Positions 17,970 to 25,234 of a stretch of DNA of 64,000 nt are shown in pieces. Source of the stretch: Candidatus Opimibacter iunctus (GTDB taxonomy: Bacteria > Bacteroidota > Bacteroidia > Chitinophagales > Saprospiraceae); assembly GCA_016716665.1 (NCBI GenBank), contig JADJVH010000010.1:124001-188000 (forward strand), in the 5' to 3' direction. Each line of letters starts with the position of its first letter. The stretch's first letter is position 1. The position numbers and the translations under genes are program-made. Under the pieces are notes generated by a model that was given only the letters and a program-made list of their open reading frames with translations, was not told the origin of the DNA and ran no database searches.

Positions 17970-18842
17970 ATGACCAAGCCGATGATCATGTATGAAGAGT
18001 GGCACCAACCCGGAACCAAGACTATGCTCGATGGCTATGTCATACCAGAGGGCCAGACTGGAATGCAGGACATCAGGGATGCTGTGCATCAATTGTTTTT
18101 ACATCCCAACGTGGGTCCTTTTATCGGAAAACAACTCATTCAGCGCCTGGTGACTTCCAATCCAAGTCCTGATTATATCTCCAGGGTTGCAGCAGTGTTT
18201 GCAGACAACGGACAGGGCCAGCGTGGTGATATGGGCGCAGTCGTCAAGGCGATCCTGCTTGATCCTGAAGCTCGCACATGCGCAGCGCTAGAAGAGGAGT
18301 CATTCGGTAAGTTGCGCGAACCATTCGCGCGCTACACCCATTTTACAAAGGCGCTTCCGATGGAGCAATATTATGGCCGTTACTGGAATGTAGCTTATGG
18401 CTTCTATGAAGCAACCAATCAGATCCCTTTAGCTTCGCGCACTGTATTCAATTTCTTTCTCCCCGACTATCAGCCTATCGGCCCTATTTCAGACAACCAA
18501 CTGGTGGGTCCGGAATTTCAATTACACAATTCACGCACGAGTGTTGAGTATATCAACCAGGTCAACGACTGGGCGGTATGGGGATATATCATGGATGACT
18601 GGGAAGATGACAATCCCTACGTAACCTACAATATCGATGAATTACTTGGCCTGGCCAGAGATCCGGAGGTGTTGGTCAACAGGCTGGATATGCTCTTCAC
18701 CAATGGCATGCTATCGGAGCGCACAAGGCAGATCATCAAGGACGCGGTAAGCCCGATGATCGACGGCGGCTACCGGGAAGACAGGGTGCGACTGGCACTG
18801 TACCTGATGATGATTTCTCCTGATTATGCCATCATGAAATAA
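17970..18842 (+). CDS. DUF1800 family protein, C-terminal half
   Basis: Continuation of the DUF1800 protein in the same frame after the TAG at 17925. The intervening 14 codons (TDQPYFGLDIYIAD) are also family-like, so the ATG at 17970 is just the first available start and is unlikely to be natural. Recognisable are LFLHPNVGPFIGKQLIQRLV and VFNFFLPDYQPIGPI, which are typical of the DUF1800 C-terminal region. The end lies 40 bp from the DUF1501 gene. Treat it together with 17049-17927 as one disrupted gene. Confidence 0.8.
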   Translation: MTKPMIMYEEWHQPGTKTMLDGYVIPEGQTGMQDIRDAVHQLFLHPNVGPFIGKQLIQRLVTSNPSPDYISRVAAVFADNGQGQRGDMGAVVKAILLDPEARTCAALEEESFGKLREPFARYTHFTKALPMEQYYGRYWNVAYGFYEATNQIPLASRTVFNFFLPDYQPIGPISDNQLVGPEFQLHNSRTSVEYINQVNDWAVWGYIMDDWEDDNPYVTYNIDELLGLARDPEVLVNRLDMLFTNGMLSERTRQIIKDAVSPMIDGGYREDRVRLALYLMMISPDYAIMK

Positions 18843-18882
18843 CCCTAATCAACTATTCCATTCATTTCTATTCCGACGAAAT

Positions 18883-20307
18883 ATGAACTTAAGATTTAAC
18901 GATAAACCCATCAGCAGAAGGAAATTTTTTGGACAGGCCGGTTGTGCAGCTATCGGTGTATCCACTTTATATTCTTCTCTGGTCAGCCTCAAGGCTTTTT
19001 CTGCTGCTGCACTGGCCAACAGCGCACTTGGTGGTGATCCTGAATACAAGGCCCTGGTATGCCTCTTCAAGTCCGGTGGTAATGATTCATTCAACATGCT
19101 CATGCCACGGAGTCCGTCAGAGTATGCAGAGTATGCCACTACGCGTTCCAACCTGGCTATCGCTGCCGATAGTATGCTGCCGATATTTCCTGATGCAGCA
19201 GGTGGCCGCTTATTTGGTATCCACCCAAACCTGCCCCGTGTACAGCAGATGTTCAATGACGGCAAAATGGCCTTCCTGTCCAATGTAGGTACCCTGGTCG
19301 AACCCACTACCAAGGAGCAATACTATGATGGCCTGGTCAATCTGCCACTAGGTCTCTATTCACACTCTGATCAGGGCCAGCAATGGATGACCGGTCTGCC
19401 AAACGAACGCAGCGGTACCGGATGGGGAGGTAAAGTCGCCGACCTCATCAATGACATGAACAACAATCCGAACATCTCCATGAACCTATCCCTGGGCGGT
19501 ACCAATATCTTCCAGACAGGCGTGGATACGATTGAATTTGCCCTTGATCCATACAATGGTAGTTCAGGCATATACGGATACGGTGCTACTGAAGACTGGA
19601 ATGTTTTCGATCGTATGCGCACACAAGCCATCAACTCTATGGTGGATGCGGAGTACAGCAATATGTTTGAGAAAACCTACATCGATGTTGTCAAGCGTTC
19701 ACGTGATGGACATATACAATTCCAGGAAGCGATTGGTGCTGTGCCGGAATTCCAGACACAGTTTACAGACAATTATCTCTCAAGGAGTTTCCAGATGGCA
19801 GCCTATTCCATCGCGGCTCATGAAGCCCTGGGGATGAAACGCCAGATCTTCTTTATCGACTATGGAGGATGGGATCACCACGATGAGGTGCTCAACAACC
19901 AGAATGATATGTTCTATGACCTGGACAACGCGCTTGGTGAATTTGCAGATGCACTGGCTGAACTTGGCCTGGGCAAGCAAGTGACCACCTTTACGATGTC
20001 TGAGTTTGGTCGTACACTCACTTCCAATGGAAATGGTACTGACCACGCATGGGGTGGAAACGTCATGGTGATGGGTGATGATGTTATCGGTAAGAGGATC
20101 TATGGCGAGTATCCTACACTGGCGCTGCAATCTTCTATAGAACTCGGCAGTGGGGTATTGATCCCACAACTGAGTGCTGATCAGTATTTCGCTGAACTGG
20201 CACTGTGGTTTGGTGTCAGCCCATCTGAATTGTCCCTGATATTCCCTACGTTAACTAACTTCTATCAACCTGGTGGCAATCCACCGATAGGATTCCTCAA
20301 CATCTAA
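18883..20307 (+). CDS. DUF1501 family protein, twin-arginine signal
   Basis: A 474-residue DUF1501 protein of the alkaline-phosphatase-like/sulfatase fold. The N terminus has a twin-arginine motif, SRRKFFGQAG (residues 12-21), followed by a hydrophobic stretch, so export through Tat in folded form is likely. DUF1501 markers include LFKSGGNDSFNMLMP, FGIHPNLPRVQQMF, YSHSDQGQQWMTG and, near the C terminus, TMSEFGRTLTSNGNGTDHAWGG. The function is unknown; the pairing with DUF1800 is a recurring conserved pair in Bacteroidota and Planctomycetota. Only 12 bp separate it from the next gene. Confidence 0.92.
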   Translation: MNLRFNDKPISRRKFFGQAGCAAIGVSTLYSSLVSLKAFSAAALANSALGGDPEYKALVCLFKSGGNDSFNMLMPRSPSEYAEYATTRSNLAIAADSMLPIFPDAAGGRLFGIHPNLPRVQQMFNDGKMAFLSNVGTLVEPTTKEQYYDGLVNLPLGLYSHSDQGQQWMTGLPNERSGTGWGGKVADLINDMNNNPNISMNLSLGGTNIFQTGVDTIEFALDPYNGSSGIYGYGATEDWNVFDRMRTQAINSMVDAEYSNMFEKTYIDVVKRSRDGHIQFQEAIGAVPEFQTQFTDNYLSRSFQMAAYSIAAHEALGMKRQIFFIDYGGWDHHDEVLNNQNDMFYDLDNALGEFADALAELGLGKQVTTFTMSEFGRTLTSNGNGTDHAWGGNVMVMGDDVIGKRIYGEYPTLALQSSIELGSGVLIPQLSADQYFAELALWFGVSPSELSLIFPTLTNFYQPGGNPPIGFLNI

Positions 20308-20319
20308 GCCTCAACGATC

Positions 20320-21078
20320 ATGAAAAAAACAATACTACTGATATTTACCATGGCCCTGTTACAACAGTTTGCCATAGCACAGTGCTTTCCGGATCGTCAC
20401 AGTACAAACTACTTTGATGGTTGGATCTCCTGTGAAGCTGCTGCTAGTCCAAATCCGGCAAGGCCTGTGAGCCATTTCATCATGTACGATTTTGGCAAGG
20501 TGTACAAACTCGGCCAGATGACGATATGGAACACCAATGATCCTTCACGCCTGAGTTGGGGTATGCAGGATGTTGCCATTGACTACAGCCCTGATGGCGA
20601 AAACTGGTATACTGCAGGTGATTTCACCTTCCCTCAAGCTAGTGGGTTGAGTACCTATGAAGGAGCGGAAGGCCCAAATCTCGGAGACGTCGAAGGCAGG
20701 TATCTGCTCATCACCGCGCTGACCAATTATGGTGGCGAGTGCTATGGCCTCAGTGAGATGAGGGTGACTGGCGAAGAAGTCATCATATCTGATGTGGAGA
20801 ATGTCACCTCACTGGAATGTGTTGATGTCAAGATATTCCCTAATCCATTTGCCTCAGAGATGACCCTTGATCTATCATCAGGTTGTAGTGGTGACTTGCG
20901 CATCATCGTGTATGATGGCATGGGACAAATGATCTCCAGCGAAAAAGCCAACCTGGTCAATGGCCAGCAAAAATCTTTACAAATTGGCCGCGATCTACCA
21001 GCTGGCGCATACAGCCTGTACCTTGAGTATGGAGGGAAGTCGATACAGCGGAGCATCATCAAGATGAACCGAACCTAG
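20320..21078 (+). CDS. Secreted discoidin-like protein with T9SS sorting domain
   Basis: A 252-residue exported protein. The signal peptide runs to about residue 20 (FAIAQ). Residues 25-150 look like an F5/8 type C (discoidin/carbohydrate-binding) domain: HSTNYFDGWISCEAA, VYKLGQMTIWNTNDP and DVAIDYSPDGENWYT. The last ~80 residues are a T9SS sorting domain starting VKIFPNPFASEMTLDLS and ending in a basic strand. Twelve bp after the DUF1501 stop and on the same strand, it is the third gene of a DUF1800-DUF1501-discoidin operon. It may anchor the pair to a surface glycan (inference). Confidence 0.82.
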   Translation: MKKTILLIFTMALLQQFAIAQCFPDRHSTNYFDGWISCEAAASPNPARPVSHFIMYDFGKVYKLGQMTIWNTNDPSRLSWGMQDVAIDYSPDGENWYTAGDFTFPQASGLSTYEGAEGPNLGDVEGRYLLITALTNYGGECYGLSEMRVTGEEVIISDVENVTSLECVDVKIFPNPFASEMTLDLSSGCSGDLRIIVYDGMGQMISSEKANLVNGQQKSLQIGRDLPAGAYSLYLEYGGKSIQRSIIKMNRT

Positions 21079-21080
21079 GG

Positions 21081-21137
21081 GAATAACGAATAACGAATAA
21101 CGAAGTAGGAGTAAGAAGTAAGAAGTAAGAAGTAAAT
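21081..21137. repeat. 7-bp tandem repeats AATAACG and GTAAGAA
   Basis: Two abutting arrays of three or more 7-bp units follow the discoidin gene. They belong to the window-wide class of short-unit intergenic arrays. Confidence 0.75.
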
Positions 21138-21190
21138 CATAGTTGGTTCCTACGTTTGTCGAAGGGAGGAAAAATCAAACTTCTATAAAT

Positions 21191-21229
21191 ACGAATCCCC
21201 TTTGAGTCTTTGACTCAAAGGGGATTCGT
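21191..21229 (+). terminator. Intrinsic terminator after the DUF1800-DUF1501 operon
   Basis: A perfect 18-bp stem (arms 21191-21208 and 21212-21229) with a TTT loop, followed by GTTTTAGG. The stem core is AATCCCCTTTGAGTC. The U-tract is short, so efficiency is uncertain. Confidence 0.7.
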
Positions 21230-21316
21230 GTTTTAGGGGATTCCCGTTTTCCCCTTTCGATAGGCTCAGGGACCGATTAAAGAACAAGAATCCCCAACTC
21301 TTACATATTTTGCAGC

Positions 21317-21754
21317 ATGGAAATCACCGTGAAAAATCTGGAAGATCTCTCCAACGTGACAGATGCCCTGATCAAATGTATTGATCTGGATTTTCGTGTT
21401 TTCTTACTCCATGGTGACCTCGGAGCCGGCAAGACTACGCTCGCAAAAGCCTTGTGCAACCAACTGGGTGTGACGGAGCCTGTAAGCAGCCCCACCTTCT
21501 CGCTGGTCAATGAATATACATCCCCAACCGTAGGCACCATCTACCACATGGACCTCTACCGCCTCGAAAAGGCCTCAGACCTTGCCCAGATCGGATTTGA
21601 AGAGTATCTTGATTCCGGTCAGCTCTGTCTCATCGAATGGCCTGACCTCGGTGAGCAGTATTTTGATATGCCCTATGTACGGGTACAGATCAGGGTAGAG
21701 ACTGACAATAATCGTATTTTCAATATTACGACGCATGACGCAGTGGACGCATAA
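21317..21754 (+). CDS. tsaE: tRNA threonylcarbamoyladenosine biosynthesis ATPase TsaE
   Basis: TsaE is the P-loop ATPase that works with TsaB and TsaD to make t6A37 in ANN-decoding tRNAs. The 145-residue protein has Walker A GDLGAGKTTLAKAL (33-46), the SSPTFSLVNEY switch segment (58-68), YHMDLYRL and the LIEWPDLG motif near 98-106. Length is typical. Its 3' end overlaps the alanine dehydrogenase start by 20 bp, so the two are translationally coupled although functionally unrelated. Confidence 0.94.
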   Translation: MEITVKNLEDLSNVTDALIKCIDLDFRVFLLHGDLGAGKTTLAKALCNQLGVTEPVSSPTFSLVNEYTSPTVGTIYHMDLYRLEKASDLAQIGFEEYLDSGQLCLIEWPDLGEQYFDMPYVRVQIRVETDNNRIFNITTHDAVDA

Positions 21755-22943
21755 GTTTGGATTCAGCCTGGAGACACAGCCAGAAAGGGTAGCCGTAACA
21801 CAGGGAGCCAGCCAGTTTACGATCGGTATTCCGCTTGAGATTTCTACTACTGAAAACAGGGTAGCCATCGTACCCCACTCTGTCAAGCCGCTGGTGATGC
21901 AAGGTCATCGGGTCATCGTACAGGCCGGCGCAGGACTACGATCCAACTACGACGACCACGAATACAGCAAAGCGGGAGCAGAGATTGTCATGAGCCGCCA
22001 GGAGGTCTTCAAGAGCGATATCCTGCTCAAAGTCGCACCTCCTACCATCGACGAAATCGAATTGCTACATCCGGACCAATGTCTGATCTCCCCGCTTCAA
22101 CTGCCCACGCTCTCTGAGTCCTATGTCGACCGCCTGCTCCGCCACCGCGTGATGGCTGTTGCAATGGAATACCTGCAAGCTGCTGATGGATCCTATCCTC
22201 TGGTGCGTACGATGAGCGAGATCGCAGGTATCACAGCGATACAGACAGCCGCAGAACTACTATGTAGATCAGAATTTGGCCGAGGCGTGTTATTAGGTGG
22301 TGTCTCCGGTGTGCCTCCTGCCAAGGTAGTAATCCTCGGAGCCGGCGTTGTAGGTGAATTTGCCATCCGCACAGCATTGGCCCTCGGGGCAACTGTCAGA
22401 GTCTTTGATGACAATGTCTACAAGCTGATGCGTATACAGCAGATCATCGGCAGACGACTTTATACTTCTACCATCAATCCGGTACAACTCCAATACCAAC
22501 TGCTCAGTGCAGATGTAGTCATCGGTGCTGTACATTCCCCTACAGGCAGATCTACAATCCTCGTTCCCGAAGAGATGATCATGAAGATGAAAGAGGGCAG
22601 TGTCATTCTCGATGTGAGCATCGACCAGGGCGGTATCTTCGAGACATCAGAAGTGACCTCGCTGGATCATCCGACATTTATCAAGCACGGTGTGATCCAT
22701 TACTGTGTCCCCAATATAGCCTCCAAGGTCAGCAGGACAGCCTCTGCCGCTATCAGCAATATCATCACCCCATTGCTGATCAAAGCCGGTAATTATGGAG
22801 GCATCGATGCACTGCTCCAGGATCATGCGGGATTCAGGCATGGGGTCTATACGTATAAAGGCCATCTGACTAATGAATATCTATCGAGACGGTTTGGACA
22901 TAAGTATACAGCGCTTGATCTCATCCTGCCGTCAAAATTGTGA
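21735..22943 (+). CDS. ald: Alanine dehydrogenase
   Basis: NAD-dependent interconversion of alanine and pyruvate plus ammonia. The 402-residue protein has the N-terminal substrate domain (IGIPLEISTTENRVAIVP) and the catalytic lysine in LLKVAPPT (K99). The NAD-binding Rossmann motif VVILGAGVVGEFA is at 198-210, and DVSIDQGGIFETSE follows. A 28-residue extension precedes the usual IGIPLE start; this fits the start codon overlapping tsaE but could include a few non-native residues. Nicotinamide nucleotide transhydrogenase alpha is related, but the domain length and DQGG motif favour alanine dehydrogenase. Confidence 0.9.
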   Translation: MTQWTHKFGFSLETQPERVAVTQGASQFTIGIPLEISTTENRVAIVPHSVKPLVMQGHRVIVQAGAGLRSNYDDHEYSKAGAEIVMSRQEVFKSDILLKVAPPTIDEIELLHPDQCLISPLQLPTLSESYVDRLLRHRVMAVAMEYLQAADGSYPLVRTMSEIAGITAIQTAAELLCRSEFGRGVLLGGVSGVPPAKVVILGAGVVGEFAIRTALALGATVRVFDDNVYKLMRIQQIIGRRLYTSTINPVQLQYQLLSADVVIGAVHSPTGRSTILVPEEMIMKMKEGSVILDVSIDQGGIFETSEVTSLDHPTFIKHGVIHYCVPNIASKVSRTASAAISNIITPLLIKAGNYGGIDALLQDHAGFRHGVYTYKGHLTNEYLSRRFGHKYTALDLILPSKL

Positions 22944-22984
22944 GTTACGATTGCCGAATTGCACTACATTGATCAATCAGGCTG

Positions 22985-23231
22985 AAGAGGCTATGCTTCG
23001 ACCTGCTCACGCTCAACCATGTGCTACACTTCGACTACCTTTCTCTCTGCATCGTCCTCCCGCTCAGTGCGGCGCAGCTCAGCAACCGGGGCTAAAGAGG
23101 CTAAAAAAAATTTGAAGTATATCTACCTATATACTATGCGCTCACACAATACACACACCTCTCACGGTCTCACGGTCTCACGTTTCTCACGTGCTCACAC
23201 TTCTTACTGTCTCACTGTCTTACCCTCTTAC
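22985..23231. repeat. Intergenic repeats: reversed 'GCTGAGC...GTCGAAG' element and 8-bp CTCACGGT array
   Basis: 22990-23094 contains minus-strand copies of a repeat found elsewhere as GTTGCTGAGCTG...GCAGGTCGAAGC (see 37350, 41367 and 50222). 23141-23231 is an array of 8-bp units CTCACGGT, CTTACTGT and CTCACTGT. No gene is visible between alanine dehydrogenase and the lipid kinase. Confidence 0.75.
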
Positions 23232-23233
23232 AC

Positions 23234-24124
23234 ATGACGCAGACTTCCTGGAGCGTAATCGTCAACCGCCAGACCTGTACTTCCGGATGGAAGGCATGGG
23301 AGCATTTCCTGCAGCGAAATGAAATCTCCTACACCTTGCACCACACCTATAGCGTGGATGAAGCCCGTCATGTACTCTCCGATGCGTACAAAAACGGAAA
23401 CCTGCATTTTCTTTTTGTAGGTGGGGACGGGACCATACACCATGGAGTCAATATCCTCATGCAACTGGCAGGTGCGCAGTCATCGCAGATCACCATTGGG
23501 GTGCTGCCCTGCGGCACGGGCAATGACTGGCACAGGACCTACGGCACCACGAAAGAAAAGCTTGGGAAAAACATAAAGGAAGAATATACTGCACCATACA
23601 ATCTTGTCAAGCTCACCTGGCCCGATGGGCGTACACACTATGCAGCCAATATGGTCGGTGGTGCACTGGATGCTGCAGTCGTGAATAATATCAAGAGAGC
23701 CTCCTATCATATTCCCTCTTGGATACTCTATCCATATGGTCTCCTCAAGACTTTGATGAAGCCGCACCTCTGGAGTGGTACATTGAAAGTGGATCACGAT
23801 ACTTATACCAGTGATATCCTCACCATCCAGGCTGGCTTTGCCAAGTATTGCGGTGGTGGCATGTATGTGCTGCCGCATGCCCGCGAAGATTCGCCGGGAC
23901 TACTGCTGATGAAGCCAAAGAAACTAAGCAAGCTCCTGTTCCAGTTGCATACGATCTACAACGGTAATATTTTGTCCCACAAAGAAGCACTGGCCCGTCA
24001 CTTTGAAGTCATCGACATCACACACACCGGCACCCCTATTCCCATCGAAGCCGATGGTGAGTGGCTGGGCACCAGCCCGGTGAGGCTTGAGGCGTGTTTT
24101 GATGCGCTAAAGAGAATTGTCTGA
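23234..24124 (+). CDS. Diacylglycerol/lipid kinase family protein
   Basis: A 296-residue kinase of the DAGK catalytic-domain (YegS/DgkB) family, which phosphorylates diacylglycerol or related lipids at the cytoplasmic membrane face. The nucleotide-binding signature FVGGDGTIHHGVN is at about 58-70 and the second signature LPCGTGNDWHRTYG at about 94-107. The C-terminal beta-sandwich lobe ends with the usual EADGEWLG segment. The lipid substrate is not identifiable. The gene starts 2 bp after the repeat array at 23141-23231. Confidence 0.9.
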   Translation: MTQTSWSVIVNRQTCTSGWKAWEHFLQRNEISYTLHHTYSVDEARHVLSDAYKNGNLHFLFVGGDGTIHHGVNILMQLAGAQSSQITIGVLPCGTGNDWHRTYGTTKEKLGKNIKEEYTAPYNLVKLTWPDGRTHYAANMVGGALDAAVVNNIKRASYHIPSWILYPYGLLKTLMKPHLWSGTLKVDHDTYTSDILTIQAGFAKYCGGGMYVLPHAREDSPGLLLMKPKKLSKLLFQLHTIYNGNILSHKEALARHFEVIDITHTGTPIPIEADGEWLGTSPVRLEACFDALKRIV

Positions 24125-24170
24125 CCCCCGCTCTCTATAACCCCCCGGCCCCCTGAAAGGGGGAGCTGAC

Positions 24171-24203
24171 TCACACCTCTTACTGTCTTACTGTCTTACT
24201 CTT
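24171..24203. repeat. 8-bp repeat CTTACTGT at the gene 3' end
   Basis: Three CTTACTGT-type units overlap the last codons and stop of the GNAT gene on the minus strand. The unit matches arrays at 23141-23231, 32311-32350 and 32839-32876. Confidence 0.65.
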
Positions 24204-24707
24204 CATGAGTATGTCCGTCTGCTCCTCATTCCCCATGCGGAAAGGATGACTGCCGAAGATTTCAAATCCATGCCGCTCATAAAAACGGATGGCTGCAGGA
24301 TTCTTTTCCCATACCCCAAGCCAGATATAATTGAGCCCTAGTGTCTCTGCCCTGACTCTTGCCTTTTCGATCAGCTTAGCGCCAAGCCCCTGACTCTGGA
24401 ACTGATCAGCCACATAGATACGCTCGATCTCAAGGCTTGATTCATCTTGCACATCACTCTGGGCCGGACCCTGGTTGATCTTGAGATAACCTGCGACATA
24501 CTCATCGACGTTGATAAAATAAAACTCACTCAGTGGGTTGATCAGTTCTGACAGCAACCGGTCCGGATGAAAGGCACGGTCCATATACTCCCTCATGTTT
24601 TCCGGAGTGTTGAGATGATCAAAGGAATCATGGAAGATCTTGCGGCTGAGGTAGACCAGGGTCTCGAGGTCTTCAGATGTGGCACGGAGGATGGAGATGG
24701 TATTCAT
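24180..24707 (-). CDS. GNAT family N-acetyltransferase
   Basis: A 175-residue GNAT acetyltransferase. The acetyl-CoA-binding motif A reads YVADQFQSQGLGAKLIEKA (about 97-115), where the Q-x-x-G-x-G/A core is intact. It is followed by LGLNYIWLGVWEKNPAAIRFYERHGF, the typical beta-5/alpha-4 region with the conserved Asn and Tyr. It converges with the lipid kinase. The acceptor substrate is unknown. Confidence 0.9.
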   Translation of the reverse strand: MNTISILRATSEDLETLVYLSRKIFHDSFDHLNTPENMREYMDRAFHPDRLLSELINPLSEFYFINVDEYVAGYLKINQGPAQSDVQDESSLEIERIYVADQFQSQGLGAKLIEKARVRAETLGLNYIWLGVWEKNPAAIRFYERHGFEIFGSHPFRMGNEEQTDILMKSKTVRQ

Positions 24708-24732
24708 GGCTTTAGCTATCCGAAGATAAAAC

Positions 24733-24812
24733 TTCTTTTACCCCCTAGCCCCCTGAAAGGGGGTAAAAATTCATCTCGAATAGGCAGCAGTCCGTCGCTC
24801 AAAACTGTCCGA
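24733..24812 (-). repeat. Dispersed repeat: GAGCGAC...CCTATTCGAGATG plus CCCCTTTCAGGGGG palindrome
   Basis: Read on the minus strand this carries GAGCGACGGACTGC, then CCTATTCGAGATGAATTTT, then ACCCCCTTTCAGGGGGCT. The same order recurs three times at 41285-41651. The 527-bp gap 24708-25234 also has a TTACTTTTT/AAAAAGTAA hairpin at 24970-24996 and a GCAAAAC/GTTTTGC hairpin near 25010-25028, followed by the riboswitch. Confidence 0.75.
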
Positions 24813-25035
24813 ACAACGCGGTGTCCTGTTTTTAGCATAGACAAGACTCTATAGGTAATCATCATCGTAAAAAACAGGGCTTGAAATACCCCTAAGCGTG
24901 TAAGCATAACCGAAAGCCAGACAAATGAACGACTGCTCAGGTGAGTTTTTTGAGCGACTAGCGTTTTTGTTACTTTTTGGGCGATGCAAAAAGTAAATAA
25001 ATTCTAAAGGCAAAACCTTAGTTTTGCCCCATATT

Positions 25036-25112
25036 CATGCATCAAGAGATCCTGCAATGGCGCAGGGCGGCAACCGACCCCGGTGAACGGCACGGTGCCC
25101 GGCAGATGCGGG
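25036..25112 (+). promoter_or_regulatory. SAM-type riboswitch (SAM-I clan, compact) upstream of metH
   Basis: A 70-80 nt element 123 bp before the metH ATG. It has the SAM-I-clan core in the right order: P1 5' strand GCATC (25039-25043) joined to AAGAG, giving ATCAAGAG. A P2 stem pairs CCTGC (25051-25055) with GCAGG (25062-25066), followed by GGCAACC (25069-25075). P3 pairs ACCG (25073-25076) with CGGT (25093-25096) in CGGTGCC, and the P1 3' strand GATGC is at 25105-25109. P2 is short and there is no room for a normal P4, so it looks like a SAM-I/IV variant rather than classical SAM-I. Position before methionine synthase fits SAM-sensing. Not confirmed by a covariance search. Confidence 0.72.
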
Positions 25113-25234
25113 CCTTCAGGTCAAAATTGTGTTCACAGTACCCACTGTATACCTGCAAGCACGTATGACGTCATTCAAATTGATGCCTGGAGCTAAACCG
25201 GCATAGGCCATTTGATGTTTGATCTGACCACGAC

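Noticed and set aside
22985..23110. Possible tRNA or small RNA in the repeat-rich gap
   Set aside because: No cloverleaf or T-loop-like sequence can be formed; the region is explained by dispersed repeats.
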